A DNA stretch of 64,000 nucleotides from Actinomycetota bacterium (GCA_018268415.1 JAFDWO010000037.1:26198-90197); one strand, 5' to 3'. Positions 9,011-19,059 are shown, counted from the stretch's first letter. Notes: a model not told the origin generated them from the letters alone. Numbers and translations: made by a program.

Positions 9011-10300
9011 CTAGCCGGCGACCGTCGGCGCCTGGTCGGTGCCCGTCGCATCTTCCGGACGGACCGCGTCGGCGCCCAGCTCGAACGCCGCATGCAGGGC
9101 ACGGACCGCGTCGACGACCCGATCCGCGCTGATGACGCAGGAGATCTTGATCGGCGACGTGGAGATCATCTCGATGTTGATCCCCTGCTCGCCAAGCGTC
9201 TGGAAGACTTTCGCCGCGACCCCGGGGTGCGAGCGCATCCCGGCGCCGACGATCGAGACCTTGCCGATCTGCTCTTCGGCCTTCACGCTCACCGCGACGT
9301 CGCCGAGCCTGTCGATCACCTCGCGCGCGACCGGCAGCTCATCGCGGTCGACGGTGAACGAGAGGTCGGCGAGCTGGTCGTCGCCCACCGGCTCGTTCTG
9401 GATGATCACGTCGACGTTGACGTTGGCGTCGGCGAGCGCGCTGAAGATCCGACCGGCCACGCCCGGCTCGTCGCGGAGGCCGGTCAGCGTGACGCGCGCC
9501 TCGGCGTCGGAATGGGTTACGGCGGTTACGAAAGGTTGCTCCATGGTCTCTTCCTCTGACACGACGAGGGTACCGTGACTGTCCTCGAAGCTGCTGCGGC
9601 AGTGGATCCGGACCCCGTGGTTGCGGGCGTACTCGACCGAGCGCAGCTGCAGCACGCGGGCGCCCGAGGCCGCCATCTCCAGCATCTCCTCAAAGGAGAC
9701 GATCGGCAGCTTGCGGGCGTCGGCGACGAGGCGGGGGTCGGCCGAGTAGACCCCGCGAACGTCGGTGTAGATCTCGCAGACGCTGGCCCCCAGCGCCGCG
9801 GCGAGCGCCACCGCGGTGGTGTCGGAACCGCCCCGCCCCAGCGTGGTCACGTCACGGCTTTCGGTCGAAACCCCCTGGAAACCGGCGACGAGGACGATCC
9901 GGTCCTGCTCGAGGGCCTGGCGGATGCGGTCGGCGCGCACGTCGATGATCCGCGCCTTGGTGTGGGACGAATCGGTGACGATCCCCGCCTGCGACCCGGT
10001 CAGCGAGATCGCCTCGTGGCCCATGTCGTGGATCGCCATCGCACAGAGCGCGCAGGAGATCCGCTCACCGGTGGAGAGCAGCATGTCCATCTCGCGGGCC
10101 ACCGGGCGATCGGAGATCTCGTGGGCCTGCTCGACCAGCTCGTCGGTCGTCTTGCCGCGCGCCGAGAGCACCGCGACGACGCGGTGACCGGCCTCGCGGG
10201 CGGCGACGATGCGGCCCGCCGCGCGCTTGATCTGCTCGGCGCCGGCGACCGAGGTCCCGCCGAACTTCATCACGACTATGTCCGCCGCCTGATCAGGCAT
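9011..10300 (-). CDS. lysC: Aspartate kinase with two C-terminal ACT domains
   Basis: 429 residues. Phosphorylates aspartate, the committed step of the aspartate amino-acid family. The kinase domain starts [11 protein letters not shown] and carries [19 protein letters not shown] and the [13 protein letters not shown] motif. Residues about 265-415 form paired ACT domains ([40 protein letters not shown]), the usual site of lysine/threonine feedback inhibition. It contains an internal MEQPF Met near residue 250, consistent with the internal beta-subunit start known in some actinobacterial lysC genes. Upstream neighbour of asd. Confidence 0.95.
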   Translation of the reverse strand: MPDQAADIVVMKFGGTSVAGAEQIKRAAGRIVAAREAGHRVVAVLSARGKTTDELVEQAHEISDRPVAREMDMLLSTGERISCALCAMAIHDMGHEAISLTGSQAGIVTDSSHTKARIIDVRADRIRQALEQDRIVLVAGFQGVSTESRDVTTLGRGGSDTTAVALAAALGASVCEIYTDVRGVYSADPRLVADARKLPIVSFEEMLEMAASGARVLQLRSVEYARNHGVRIHCRSSFEDSHGTLVVSEEETMEQPFVTAVTHSDAEARVTLTGLRDEPGVAGRIFSALADANVNVDVIIQNEPVGDDQLADLSFTVDRDELPVAREVIDRLGDVAVSVKAEEQIGKVSIVGAGMRSHPGVAAKVFQTLGEQGINIEMISTSPIKISCVISADRVVDAVRALHAAFELGADAVRPEDATGTDQAPTVAG

Positions 10301-10321
10301 GGAGTTGAGGATAGAGAGGAC

Positions 10322-10549
10322 TCAGTTCCCGCCGAGGTTCCCGAGCATCGCCTGTTCGGCCATCCGAATCAGGCCGAGCCCGCTGTGGGGGCGCATATCG
10401 CTGGAGCGGACCCGGACGTGGGAGCCGTGCGGGCCGATCACCTCGACGATGGTGCAGACGTCGCCGATCTCGCAGTCGTCGCCGTAATCGGCCTCGATCG
10501 CTTCCATCTGCTCCGCCACGACTTTGCCGATCTTGCTCTGGTCGAGCAT
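10322..10549 (-). CDS. Small conserved-looking protein of unknown function
   Basis: 75 residues from ATG 10549, preceded by a strong AGGAGG with a 5-base spacer, which decides this start over the TTG one codon upstream. The acidic N-terminal helix (MLDQSKIGKVVAEQMEAIEA) is followed by a short beta-rich segment with EVIGPHGSHVRVRSSD. I recognise no family. It is just upstream of lysC on the same strand and may be in its operon. Confidence 0.65.
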   Translation of the reverse strand: MLDQSKIGKVVAEQMEAIEADYGDDCEIGDVCTIVEVIGPHGSHVRVRSSDMRPHSGLGLIRMAEQAMLGNLGGN

Positions 10550-10669
10550 CAACGCCTCCTGTAGTTAGCCGGTTCCGGCTTGACGATAGCCGTCGCGTAC
10601 CCCGCGATCGGCCATTTACGACTCCGTTACAGAGCCGAGGCTCCGCGTCCAATTAGATGTGGGATCGAA

Positions 10670-11485
10670 TTGGACTACGTGCTGCTCGCCCTGCTCGGCC
10701 TCGCCGTCGGCACCTTCGGAACCCTGGTGGGGGCCGGGGGCGGCTTCATCCTCACCCCGGTCCTGCTGATCGTCTACCCGAACCTGACGCCCGCGCAGAT
10801 CACCTCGATCAGCCTTCTCGTCGTCTTCTTCAACGCGCTCTCGGGCTCGATCGCCTACGCGCGGATGAGGCGGATCGACTACCGCTCCGGCCTGCGCTTC
10901 GCCGCGGCGGGCATCCCCGGCTCGATCCTCGGCGCGCTCGCCGTGCACCTGGTGCCGCGCCAGGTCTTCGACGCGATCATGGCAGTGGTGCTGGCGGTCC
11001 TCTCGGTAGCGGTGATCCGCCTGCGCCCGCACGCCGAGCGCTCGATCCCCCGTGGGGCGACGACGGCGCGCGAACTGACCGACGTGCACGGCGAGGTCTA
11101 CCGCTATCGCGTGCCGCTCACCCGCGGCACCGTCTACAGCGCCGGGGTCGGCTTTCTCTCCAGCTTCCTCGGGATCGGCGGCGGCGTCATCCACGTCCCG
11201 CTGATGGCGGGCGCGCTCGGCTTCCCCACCCACATCGCCACCGCGACCTCGCACTTCGTCCTTGTCTGGATGTCGGGAACGGCGAGCGTGACGCACCTCG
11301 TCGGCGGCACGATCACGGTCGGCCACGGGCTGCGGCGGGCGGTCGCGCTCTCGATCGGGGTGCTGCCCGGTGCCCAGCTCGGCGCCCGCCTCTCGCGGCG
11401 CTTCACCGGACCGACGATCAGGAAGTTCCTCGGGATCGCCCTGCTCGGGCTGGCGGTGCGGCTTCTGATCTCAGCAGTCGGGTGA
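10670..11485 (+). CDS. TauE/SafE family sulfite/anion permease
   Basis: About 271 residues from TTG 10670 (LDYVLLALLGLAVGTFGTLV); GTG 10679 is an alternative, and the longer in-frame extension to 10580 looks non-coding. Two repeated halves each contain a Gly-rich helix (GTLVGAGGGFILTPVLL; SSFLGIGGGVIHVPLMAG) typical of TauE/SafE, with about eight membrane helices. The family exports or imports sulfonates and related anions; the substrate here is unknown. The 3' end overlaps the convergent zinc-ribbon phosphoesterase by 68 bases. Confidence 0.85.
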   Translation: MDYVLLALLGLAVGTFGTLVGAGGGFILTPVLLIVYPNLTPAQITSISLLVVFFNALSGSIAYARMRRIDYRSGLRFAAAGIPGSILGALAVHLVPRQVFDAIMAVVLAVLSVAVIRLRPHAERSIPRGATTARELTDVHGEVYRYRVPLTRGTVYSAGVGFLSSFLGIGGGVIHVPLMAGALGFPTHIATATSHFVLVWMSGTASVTHLVGGTITVGHGLRRAVALSIGVLPGAQLGARLSRRFTGPTIRKFLGIALLGLAVRLLISAVG

Positions 11486-13382
11486 GCGCGCCAAGGAAGG
11501 CGCTCGCACTCCCCTTCTTCTTGCCCTTCGAGCTCTCTTCCGCGGCGGCCTTTTCTTCGGCTTCGACTTCTTCGCTCGACTTGAACAGCGTCGCGCTCAA
11601 CGCCGGCATTTCCGCTTCGGCCGCGTAACCGGTCGGTTCGACCCCGAGCATCGTCGCCAGCGTCTTCAGCAGCGTGAAGTGGTTGGCGTATTCGGCTTCT
11701 TCGACCTTGCCGGGTTCGACGTAGGGGGAGATCATCAGCAGGCCGACCTTGCCCCCACCGCCGGTTTCGAGCACCGATTCTTCGGTGTACCTGGTGGTCG
11801 TGCCGGTCGTCGTTTCGGTTGCGGGTTCCGCGGTCGGCACTTTGGCGGTGGGGGTCGACGGGGTCGTGGCCGTCGGTGCTGGGGTGGTCGTCGGTGTGGC
11901 GGCGGCCGGGAGGTTCGGGTAGGCGGGCGCCAGGCAGCAGGCTTTCTGGTCGAGGTGTTCGCCCGCCTGTGGTGCCTGCGCCGAGGTGATCATGATCAGG
12001 CCGCCTTCTTCGTAGGCGGGCGAGGCCATGATCGCCGGCACCAGCGTCTTCAACTCCGCCGCGACCCCCTGGGCGCCTTTCGGCGCGCCCGGTTCACATT
12101 CGTATTCGCCACCGGAGTGACAGGCGTTGGGGAAGATCAACGACAGCGCCGGCGTCTTTTTCTTCGCCGAGAGGTCTTTCGACAGCAGTTCGAAGCCGAC
12201 GTCGTGCTTTTCGCATTCGTCGCCCGCGGCGATCGGGCTGAAGTAGACGACCGGATTGCGCCAGGTCGCGTACTGGTCGCCGACGGTCGGGACCGTCGTG
12301 TCGGGCCCGCCGAGGGTGGGCTTGCGACAGCGCCACGGCTGGCCGATCGAGCCACCGTTTTCCATGTCCTGGACGTAGGCGCGCCAGGACAGTTCTTTTT
12401 CGGTCAGCAACGTCGGCAGAGATTTGACTTCTTCCCCGTACACACAGCCGTTGCCTTCCACCTGTTCGGCGACGGCAGAGACGGTACCCGGTGCGATCGC
12501 CGTGTAGTTGGGACAGTTGGCGGCCGTTTCCGGGGTCGGGCCCTGGCCGCTCAGCAGCGCGATCTCGTTGGCAAGGACCCCGTTCGTCACCCCGTAGTAG
12601 TTGGGCAGCAGCTCGCCCTTCTTCGGCAGCACGCGGGAGAGATAGGGCGCGCTCGAGGTGGCCCCGAAGGTTTCCTCGTAGCCGCCTTCGCCGAGCACGA
12701 TCAGGAACGCGTGCTCGACTTCCGGCAGCGGCGCTTCTTCGCCTTCTTCGAGGAAGTTTTCTTCTTCCGCTTCCGGGTTGAAGGGGACGAGTTCCGGTTC
12801 TTCGGCCCCTTCCGGCAGCGGGCCTTCTTCGATCACTTCTTCGGGGAGCGGCGCTTCTTCGATGATTTCCGGACCCGCTTCTTCTTCCGGCGCGGCGGCG
12901 AGTTCCGGTTCTTCTTCGGCGACTTCTTCTTCTTCTGGTTCTTCGGCCGGGGGCGCTTCGACCGCGTGCTGGGGGTACTCCAGCAAGATCGTCGACAGGG
13001 GCGCCGAGGAGGCGATTTCACTCATCGCCGAGCCGAGGCCGACGCCGAGGGCGAGCATCCCGATCACCGCGATCGCGATCGCCGGCGGCGACGGCATCCA
13101 GGACCAGTTGCCGTCGCCCTTGCCCTCGCCCCCACCGCTCTCGCCTTTCTTGGGCTTGCCCGCCGCCGCCGCGGCGGCGGCCTTGCCCTTCGAGGTGACC
13201 GCCGCGACCGTCCCCGCCACCGCGGCGGGCAGCAGCCCCCGCCGGGCGCCGCAGTTCACGCAATAACGCTGGTCCGCGGCGAGCGGGGTGCCGCACTCGC
13301 GACAGCACGCGCGCGCGTGCCCGGTGTCGTCCCCGGCGGGCCCGGTCGGCCCGGGGGTCTGATCGTCGTTTCGGTCAGCCAC
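11418..13382 (-). CDS. Membrane-anchored phosphoesterase with N-terminal zinc ribbon
   Basis: 654 residues. Order: a zinc ribbon near residues 27-50 (CRECGTPLAADQRYCVNCGARRG), a Gly/Lys-rich linker, one membrane helix near 98-122, a Glu/Pro-rich stalk to about 215, then a phosphoesterase-family (PF04185-like, AcpA/phospholipase C-like) domain with HAFLIVLGEGG, NYYGVTNG and ALLSGQGPT motifs. A Thr/Pro-rich insert lies near 500-535. The catalytic domain is predicted outside the cell and the ribbon inside. Its ribbon is a close relative of the one in the divergent gene at 13525. The 3' end overlaps the TauE gene. Confidence 0.75.
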   Translation of the reverse strand: MADRNDDQTPGPTGPAGDDTGHARACCRECGTPLAADQRYCVNCGARRGLLPAAVAGTVAAVTSKGKAAAAAAAGKPKKGESGGGEGKGDGNWSWMPSPPAIAIAVIGMLALGVGLGSAMSEIASSAPLSTILLEYPQHAVEAPPAEEPEEEEVAEEEPELAAAPEEEAGPEIIEEAPLPEEVIEEGPLPEGAEEPELVPFNPEAEEENFLEEGEEAPLPEVEHAFLIVLGEGGYEETFGATSSAPYLSRVLPKKGELLPNYYGVTNGVLANEIALLSGQGPTPETAANCPNYTAIAPGTVSAVAEQVEGNGCVYGEEVKSLPTLLTEKELSWRAYVQDMENGGSIGQPWRCRKPTLGGPDTTVPTVGDQYATWRNPVVYFSPIAAGDECEKHDVGFELLSKDLSAKKKTPALSLIFPNACHSGGEYECEPGAPKGAQGVAAELKTLVPAIMASPAYEEGGLIMITSAQAPQAGEHLDQKACCLAPAYPNLPAAATPTTTPAPTATTPSTPTAKVPTAEPATETTTGTTTRYTEESVLETGGGGKVGLLMISPYVEPGKVEEAEYANHFTLLKTLATMLGVEPTGYAAEAEMPALSATLFKSSEEVEAEEKAAAEESSKGKKKGSASAFLGALTRLLRSEAAPPARAGRSRGTS

Positions 13383-13524
13383 GTTTGGAGCCGATTATGC
13401 GAAACGGGACGTGTCGGGGATGTAAAGATTTTGCATCGACGCGGATCCGCTCCAGGAGCGGCTTCGCGGCACTTATTCACAACTCTTAAACACGGCCGAA
13501 GCGGCGCCAACTGAAGATTGCCCG

Positions 13525-14358
13525 GTGAGTGCCGGTCCCGAGCGAACCGAGCCGGCAGCGCCGGCTCCCTCCGCGACTCCTCCGCCCCCGCAGGCGGACC
13601 TTGCGCAGACTCCTCCGCCCCCGCCGGCGGACCCTGCGCTGACGCCTTCCCCCACCCCGGCGGCCCCACCGGTGACGGCCTCGATGGCCAGCTTCGGCGG
13701 CCACGAATCGTGCCCCAACTGCGGCGCGCGGATGGCGGCCGACCAGCGCTACTGCCTCAACTGCGGCCAGCGCCGCGGCGACCCGCGCCTACCCTTCATG
13801 GACGCCGTCGTCTTCATGGAGTCGATGGGCGCGCCGACCGGCGGTGGCGGCGGCGCAACTCCCCCTCCCCCGCCCACCCGACAGCCCGACAAGGACGGCA
13901 GGTGGAACGCCAACGCGGCCTTGATCGCCGGCGTCGCGACGCTGGTGCTGGCGATCGGCGTCGGCTTCCTGATCGGCCGCTCCGGCCACGACAATTCGAC
14001 CCAGTCGGCGGCCCCCCAGGTGATCAAGGTCGAAGGCGGCTCCGGTGGTGGCGGCGAAGAAACGGCCGAATCGGCAGCGCCCGAAGAATCGACCGGAGGC
14101 AACGAAAAGAGCGCCAAGTCGAAGGGCAAGACGAACGGCAAGTCGGCGATCAAGACCGAAAACACCGGCAAGGCGACCAAGAAAGCCGAAGCCAACGCCA
14201 AGGAAGGCGCGAACGGCCAGACCGAAGCTGTGGAAAACGTCCTCCACACCGAAAGCGGCGTCGAACTCGAAACCGAAGTCGAAGTCGGGGGCAAGTGCAA
14301 GCAGGGCACGGCCGGCTGCGAAGGCGAAGAATTCACCGGGAACTTCTTTGGCGAATGA
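13525..14358 (+). CDS. Zinc-ribbon membrane protein with charged C-terminal tail
   Basis: 277 residues from GTG. Order: Pro/Ala-rich N-terminus with a repeated PPPPPADPALTP-like segment, zinc ribbon near 60-83 (CPNCGARMAADQRYCLNCGQRRG), Pro linker, one membrane helix near 133-152 (LIAGVATLVLAIGVGFLIGR), then a Glu/Lys/Gly-rich tail with four Cys near the end. The ribbon matches that of the divergent phosphoesterase. The function is unknown; it could be a membrane scaffold. Its stop overlaps the next gene's ATG (ATGA). Confidence 0.7.
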   Translation: MSAGPERTEPAAPAPSATPPPPQADLAQTPPPPPADPALTPSPTPAAPPVTASMASFGGHESCPNCGARMAADQRYCLNCGQRRGDPRLPFMDAVVFMESMGAPTGGGGGATPPPPPTRQPDKDGRWNANAALIAGVATLVLAIGVGFLIGRSGHDNSTQSAAPQVIKVEGGSGGGGEETAESAAPEESTGGNEKSAKSKGKTNGKSAIKTENTGKATKKAEANAKEGANGQTEAVENVLHTESGVELETEVEVGGKCKQGTAGCEGEEFTGNFFGE

Positions 14359-14846
14359 GACTTCCGGGCTCGAAATCCAAGTCGACTGCCGGCGCGCGTA
14401 GATCGCCGCCGCCCGTCGGCGCGCCGCCGCCGAGCGCGCGCCCGACCGTCGCCTCGACCGCGCCCACCGTGCGCGCCGGCGGCCCGCCGCCCGGCAAATC
14501 GCTGGGCTCGGTCCAGGGGGAGGAGTTCGTCGTCGACCTCAAACGACGCCGGGAGCAGCTGGTCGCCCGCGTCGCCGAGCTCCAGTGGGACCTCGGCGGC
14601 CTCACCTACGAGATGGCGATCCGCAACAGCATCCGGGTCGAGGTCCTGGTCAAGCGCGCCGCCGAGCTCCAGGACGCCGACGCCGAACTCAACGAGGTCG
14701 AACGCATCCTCCGCATGGAAGAGTCCGCCACCGCCGGCTCCTGCCCCTCCTGTGGCGCCCCCCACTCGAGCGGCGCCACCTACTGCTGGCAGTGCGGCAA
14801 ACCCTTGCTCGAGCAGGTCTCGGGCGACACCATCATGCGGCGCTAG
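14355..14846 (+). CDS. Coiled-coil protein with C-terminal zinc ribbon
   Basis: 163 residues from ATG 14355, overlapping the preceding stop by four bases. A Pro/Ala/Arg-rich N-terminal 50 residues is followed by a long helix predicted to be a coiled coil (VVDLKRRREQLVARVAELQW to about residue 125) and a C-terminal zinc ribbon (CPSCGAPHSSGATYCWQCGK). The partner is probably the upstream membrane protein. The function is unknown. No membrane segment is visible. Confidence 0.7.
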   Translation: MRLPGSKSKSTAGARRSPPPVGAPPPSARPTVASTAPTVRAGGPPPGKSLGSVQGEEFVVDLKRRREQLVARVAELQWDLGGLTYEMAIRNSIRVEVLVKRAAELQDADAELNEVERILRMEESATAGSCPSCGAPHSSGATYCWQCGKPLLEQVSGDTIMRR

Positions 14847-14906
14847 CGCCTTCGCGCGAGCGCCTGGATTGTTGGGCGCCTTGGACGAACGCCGGACTTC
14901 GGTTGA

Positions 14907-15836
14907 TTACCCGAACCGCCCCGTCACGTAATCACGCGTCCGCGGATCACGGGGGGCGCCGAAGATCTTCTCGGTTTCGTCGAACTCGATCAGCGTGCCG
15001 ATCGGCTTCTCGCCGCGCGTCTCGAGGCTGAAGAAGGCGGTGCGGTCGGCGACGCGGGCGGCCTGCTGCATGTTGTGGGTGACGATGACGATCGTGAAAC
15101 GGCCTTTGAGGCTGTGGATCAAGTCCTCGATCGCGCCGGTCGCGATCGGGTCGAGAGCCGAGGCGGGCTCGTCGAGAAGGAGGACGTCGGGTTCGATCGC
15201 GATCGCGCGGGCGATGCAGAGGCGCTGCTGCTGGCCGCCGGAGAGGCCCATGGCGGAGTCCTTGAGGCGGTCTTTGACCTCATCCCAGAGCGCCGCCCCG
15301 CGCAACGCTTTCTCGACCCGCTCCTTCAGCCCCGAGCGCATGCCGAGGTTCCGCGGCGCCCAGGCGATGTTGTCGAAGATCGACTTCGGGAAGGGGTTCG
15401 GTTTCTGGAAGACCATCCCGATCCGCCGGCGCACCTCGACCGTGTCCACGCCGGTGCCGTAGATGTCGTGGCCGTGGTAACGGATCTGCCCCTCGATGCG
15501 AAAGCCGGACACGGAATCGTTCATCCGGTTGAGGCTGCGCAGGAAGGTCGTCTTGCCACACCCGGACGGGCCGATCAGCGCCGTCACCTGGCCGCGGCGG
15601 ACCCGCATCGAGACGTCGATCAGCGCCTGTTTCTTGCCGTAGAAGATGCCCACGCCGTCGGCCTCGAAGACCGACTCGGGGGCGACGTGGACGTGGCTCT
15701 CGGTGGCGCTCTCGGTCGCCGCCGGGGCGCCGATCACGCCGGGCAGCGGCTCGGTCCGGATCCGCACCCGACCGGGTGCCAGGGGGCGGCCGTTCGTACT
15801 CGGCTGGGCGTCGAAGGTCTGGTCGTCGATGCTCAT
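14907..15836 (-). CDS. pstB: Phosphate ABC transporter ATP-binding protein
   Basis: 309 residues from ATG 15836. Energises high-affinity phosphate uptake with PstA/PstC. Walker A is GPSGCGKTT, the signature is LSGGQQQRL and Walker B is [12 protein letters not shown], followed by the switch His in THNMQQA. There is an N-terminal extension of about 55 residues before the ABC fold compared with typical PstB; a later start cannot be excluded. It overlaps pstA by four bases (ATGA), so pstC-pstA-pstB is one operon. A phoU gene is not seen next to it. Confidence 0.95.
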   Translation of the reverse strand: MSIDDQTFDAQPSTNGRPLAPGRVRIRTEPLPGVIGAPAATESATESHVHVAPESVFEADGVGIFYGKKQALIDVSMRVRRGQVTALIGPSGCGKTTFLRSLNRMNDSVSGFRIEGQIRYHGHDIYGTGVDTVEVRRRIGMVFQKPNPFPKSIFDNIAWAPRNLGMRSGLKERVEKALRGAALWDEVKDRLKDSAMGLSGGQQQRLCIARAIAIEPDVLLLDEPASALDPIATGAIEDLIHSLKGRFTIVIVTHNMQQAARVADRTAFFSLETRGEKPIGTLIEFDETEKIFGAPRDPRTRDYVTGRFG

Positions 15837-16729
15837 CGGCTCATCTTTCTCTTGCTGCGGTTGAGGAGGGCACGCGAGCTGAGGCCGAGGGCGAGGATGA
15901 TCGCGATCAGGATCAGCGAAAGGCCCCAGGCTTCGGTGAAACCTTCCGGGTTCGCTTCTTCCGACAACTGGAAGATACGCACCGGCACGTTCGGGATCTG
16001 CCCGAAGGGGTTGAGCTGGATGGAGTCGCCTTTGGCGAGCGAGTCGATCAGCAGAACCGGCGCGGTCTCGCCCGCGGCCCGGGCCACGGACAGGAGGGTC
16101 GCGGTGACGATGCCGCCAACGGCGGCCGGGAGGATGATCGTCAGGATGCTGCGCCACCGGGCCACCCCGAGCGCGTCGGCGGCTTCCCGCTGATGGGAGG
16201 GGACCAGGTTCAGCACCTCCTGCGTACCGCGGGCGATCAGCGGCACCTCGATGATCGCCAGCGCGATCGCCGCGGCGATGCCCGACTGCTTCTTGGTCGG
16301 CGCCACGATCAGGATGTAGATGAAGACGGCGATCAGAATCGACGGCAGGCCGTTCATCACGTCGAGGACGAGCTGGACCGGCCGCGTCCAGCGCCGCCCG
16401 GCGTACTCGGTGAGGAAGAGCGCGATCAGGACGCCGATCGGCATCGCGATCAGGGTCGCGATGGCGACGATCTCGAAGGTGCCGACGAGGTAAGGCCCGA
16501 CCCCGGTCGGATAGCCGGTGGTGATGAAGGTCCAGCTGATCGCCTTGGCGCCGTGGGACACCACCGCCCAGATGACGATGACGAGCACCGCGACCGCCGC
16601 GACGGCGGCGGCGATGGCGAGGAACTGGATCACCCGGCTGACGAAATGGCGGCGGGACAGGTTGCCGGTGGCGACCAGCGGCTGGGTCGGGTCGAACTCC
16701 TTCTCGGCCCTGCGTCGGAAGAGGCTCAT
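15833..16729 (-). CDS. pstA: Phosphate ABC transporter permease
   Basis: 298 residues with six predicted membrane helices, starting with [20 protein letters not shown]. The BPD_transp EAA loop is near '[22 protein letters not shown]'. Forms the membrane channel with PstC. Its ATG overlaps the pstC stop by four bases and its stop overlaps the pstB start. Confidence 0.93.
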   Translation of the reverse strand: MSLFRRRAEKEFDPTQPLVATGNLSRRHFVSRVIQFLAIAAAVAAVAVLVIVIWAVVSHGAKAISWTFITTGYPTGVGPYLVGTFEIVAIATLIAMPIGVLIALFLTEYAGRRWTRPVQLVLDVMNGLPSILIAVFIYILIVAPTKKQSGIAAAIALAIIEVPLIARGTQEVLNLVPSHQREAADALGVARWRSILTIILPAAVGGIVTATLLSVARAAGETAPVLLIDSLAKGDSIQLNPFGQIPNVPVRIFQLSEEANPEGFTEAWGLSLILIAIILALGLSSRALLNRSKRKMSR

Positions 16730-17724
16730 CGGGTGACTCCCGCGGCGTTCCCGAACCGGGAACCGATCCAGCTGGCGAGCAGGTTGGAAGTGACGCCGAT
16801 GACGAGCAGCAACGCGGCGAGGTAGTAGAGCGAGGCGGTATGCATTTTGGAGACGGCGCTCGGAAACTGCAGCGCGATCAGGGACGCCATCGTGCCACCG
16901 GGCTCGAACAGCGAGAGGTGGGATTCGGTGGAGCCGCCGATCACCTGGGCGACCGCGATCGCCTCGCCGAGCGCGCGACCGAGGCCGAGCAGGCAGGCCG
17001 CGGTCATCCCCGACAGGGTGGTCGGCAGGACGACCCCCCGGATCACCTCCCAGCGGGTCGAGCCGAGCGCCGCGGCGCCGTCCTGGAGCTCGCGAGGCAC
17101 CGCCATGAAGAGGTCACGGGAGACCGAGGCGATGATCGGGATCACCATGATCGTCAGGATCAGGCCCGCGTTGAAGACGCTGTTGCCGGTCGTCTGCGGA
17201 GGTCCGAACAGCGGGATGAAGCCGAACGTGTCGTGCAGGAACGGCTCGATCGTGCTGACCAGGACCGGGCCGAGGATGATCAGGCCCCAGAAGCCGAGGA
17301 TCACGCTGGGGATCGCCGCCAGCATCTCGACCAGCGGCGAGACCACGTTGCGGACCGAGGTCGGTGCCAGCAGCGCCAGGAAGATGCCGATCGAGATCGC
17401 CACCGGGGCACCGATCAGCAGGGCCATCGCCGAGGTGATCAGGGTGCCGACGATGACCCCCTCGCCACCGAACTTTTCGAGCGGCGGCGCCCATTCGCTG
17501 CTGGTGATGAAGTCCAGCCCGAATTTCGAGATCGCCGGCTGGGCGCCTTCGATCACTTCCTTGGCGATCAGGACGATGACCAGCAGCGCGAGTAGGGCGG
17601 CTGCCGCGCAGATCAGGAACAACGCGAGGTCGCCGAAGCGGTCGGCGCGTTTGCGGGCGGGGCTCTGCCGGTTGGATCGCGCCAGTTTCAGCGACGCCGA
17701 GCCGGCGGGCGGGGTGGCGCTCAT
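16726..17724 (-). CDS. pstC: Phosphate ABC transporter permease
   Basis: 332 residues from ATG 17724 ([11 protein letters not shown]); a GTG at 17781 would add 19 residues, and neither start has a clear ribosome-binding site. Six membrane helices, with a large periplasmic loop holding the [20 protein letters not shown] stretch typical of PstC, and the EAA motif around [20 protein letters not shown]. First gene of the pstCAB operon, divergent from pstS across a Pho-box-like repeat array. Confidence 0.92.
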   Translation of the reverse strand: MSATPPAGSASLKLARSNRQSPARKRADRFGDLALFLICAAAALLALLVIVLIAKEVIEGAQPAISKFGLDFITSSEWAPPLEKFGGEGVIVGTLITSAMALLIGAPVAISIGIFLALLAPTSVRNVVSPLVEMLAAIPSVILGFWGLIILGPVLVSTIEPFLHDTFGFIPLFGPPQTTGNSVFNAGLILTIMVIPIIASVSRDLFMAVPRELQDGAAALGSTRWEVIRGVVLPTTLSGMTAACLLGLGRALGEAIAVAQVIGGSTESHLSLFEPGGTMASLIALQFPSAVSKMHTASLYYLAALLLVIGVTSNLLASWIGSRFGNAAGVTR

Positions 17725-17861
17725 CGCCGCCAATGTAGAGGAGGGCGTCACCGATGGAGTCCGGCTCGCGGCGATTTTCACAGAATTGAAACAACTGATC
17801 GCAGGCCCAGAAGCGAAGCCGAAGAGACCGCGAACCCCACGTCGCCGTTGGCTCTCGTGGA

Positions 17862-17925
17862 TGTAACGGTTTTGTTACAGAGTTGTGACAGTACTTGTTA
17901 CCAATTTGTAACTGAACTTATTCAC
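17862..17925. promoter_or_regulatory. Pho-box-like direct-repeat operator between pstC and pstS
   Basis: Five TGTNAC hexamers (TGTAAC, TGTTAC, TGTGAC, TGTTAC, TGTAAC) end at 17867, 17878, 17889, 17901 and 17912, that is at spacings of 11, 11, 12 and 11 bases, followed by a weaker TTCAC ending 17925. The 11-base direct-repeat pattern is that of PhoB/PhoP-type response regulators. The array is AT-rich against the local background and closer to pstS, so it probably drives phosphate-starvation induction of pstS and perhaps of pstCAB. Confidence 0.75.
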
Positions 17926-18001
17926 GAGAATGAAACAAAATCGAGTTTCGGGAGGGAGAACCTACGCGCCGATAATCCCACCCTTGTTGAAAGGACCACT
18001 T

Positions 18002-19021
18002 TTGATTCGCAATAGGTTGCTTGCAATCCTCATCGCGGTCGGAGGAACGGTTGGAGGCACGGCAGCCGTCTCGACCGCGAGCGCTTCGGCGGCCGGCCTG
18101 ACCGGCGCGGGCTCGACCCTCGTCCAACCGCTGATGGCCAACTGGATCAACGGCTTCGAAATCAAAGAAGGCATCCCGGTCAAATACTCGGGCGTCGGCT
18201 CCGGCGAAGGCATCAAACAGGTCTCGGCCGGCACCGTCGACTTCGGCGCCTCCGATGCCCCGATGACCCCGGAACAGGCCGCAGGCTGCAACGGCTGCGT
18301 GACGATTCCGTGGGCCCTCTCGGCCACCGGTCTCGGGTTCAACATCCCGGGCGTGAAGAAACTGAACCTGAGTGGCAAGGTCATCGCCGGCATCTACTTC
18401 GGCACGATCACGAAGTGGAACGACCCGAAGATCGCGAAACTGAACCCGAAGGCGAAGCTGCCGAGCCTGACCATCACCCCGGTCTACCGCAGCGACGGCT
18501 CCGGTGACACCTACACGTTCACCCACTATCTGTCGAAGATCAGCCCCGCCTGGAAGTCAGAAGTCGGCTACGCCACCACCGTCGGCTTCAAAGCCGGTGT
18601 CGGTGCCAAAGGTAACTCGGGCATCACGGCCACGGTCGCCAAGACCCAGGGCGCGATCGGTTACATCTCCGCGTCCTACCTGATCGCCGCCGGCCTCGGC
18701 GCCGCCGCGGTCGAAAACACCGCCGGCAACTTCGAGCTGCCGAACCTCGAAAACATCGAGGAAGCTGCTGCGGTCGTGAAGTCGGCCAAGCCGAACAGCG
18801 GGATCGACATCACCAACCCGCCGAAGAAGGCCCCCAAGGCGTACCCGATCTCGACGTTCACCTACGCGATCGTGCCTCACAGCGCGCCGCAGAAGCAGTT
18901 CCTGCAGCAGTTCCTGAACTACGCGATCACGAAAGGTCAGGCCTACGGTGCCGCGCTCGACTTCGCGCCGCTCCCCAAGGTCGTCCTGAAGGCCGCGAAA
19001 TCCGCGATCTCCTCGCTCTAA
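18002..19021 (+). CDS. pstS: Phosphate ABC transporter substrate-binding protein
   Basis: 339 residues from TTG 18002, chosen because GAAAGGA lies at a good distance and the product then begins LIRNRLLAILIAVGG, a clean signal peptide ending near ASASAA. An upstream ATG at 17930 would start only five bases after the Pho-like repeats. The mature protein has the PstS phosphate-binding elements GAGSTLVQPL, SGVGSGEGIKQ, FGASDAP and YRSDGSGDT. Secreted or surface-held; no lipobox Cys is visible. Divergent from pstCAB rather than in the same operon. Confidence 0.93.
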   Translation: MIRNRLLAILIAVGGTVGGTAAVSTASASAAGLTGAGSTLVQPLMANWINGFEIKEGIPVKYSGVGSGEGIKQVSAGTVDFGASDAPMTPEQAAGCNGCVTIPWALSATGLGFNIPGVKKLNLSGKVIAGIYFGTITKWNDPKIAKLNPKAKLPSLTITPVYRSDGSGDTYTFTHYLSKISPAWKSEVGYATTVGFKAGVGAKGNSGITATVAKTQGAIGYISASYLIAAGLGAAAVENTAGNFELPNLENIEEAAAVVKSAKPNSGIDITNPPKKAPKAYPISTFTYAIVPHSAPQKQFLQQFLNYAITKGQAYGAALDFAPLPKVVLKAAKSAISSL

Positions 19022-19059
19022 GCGATCAGACGCAAGCGCCGCAAGGCGCAGCAGTTCCC

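Noticed and set aside
10580..10669. Longer N-terminus of the TauE/SafE protein
   Set aside because: The extra 30 residues are Arg/Pro/Tyr-rich, lie in the shared promoter gap and have no start signal; the family begins near the first membrane helix.
11679..13514. 611-residue plus-strand open frame rich in Phe, Gly and Arg
   Set aside because: Antisense of the zinc-ribbon phosphoesterase; Phe-rich because of GAA/GAG codons on the other strand.
17930..18001. ATG 17930 as the pstS start
   Set aside because: It would lie five bases after the Pho-like array, leaving no room for the promoter -10 and leader, and would put 24 polar residues before the signal peptide.
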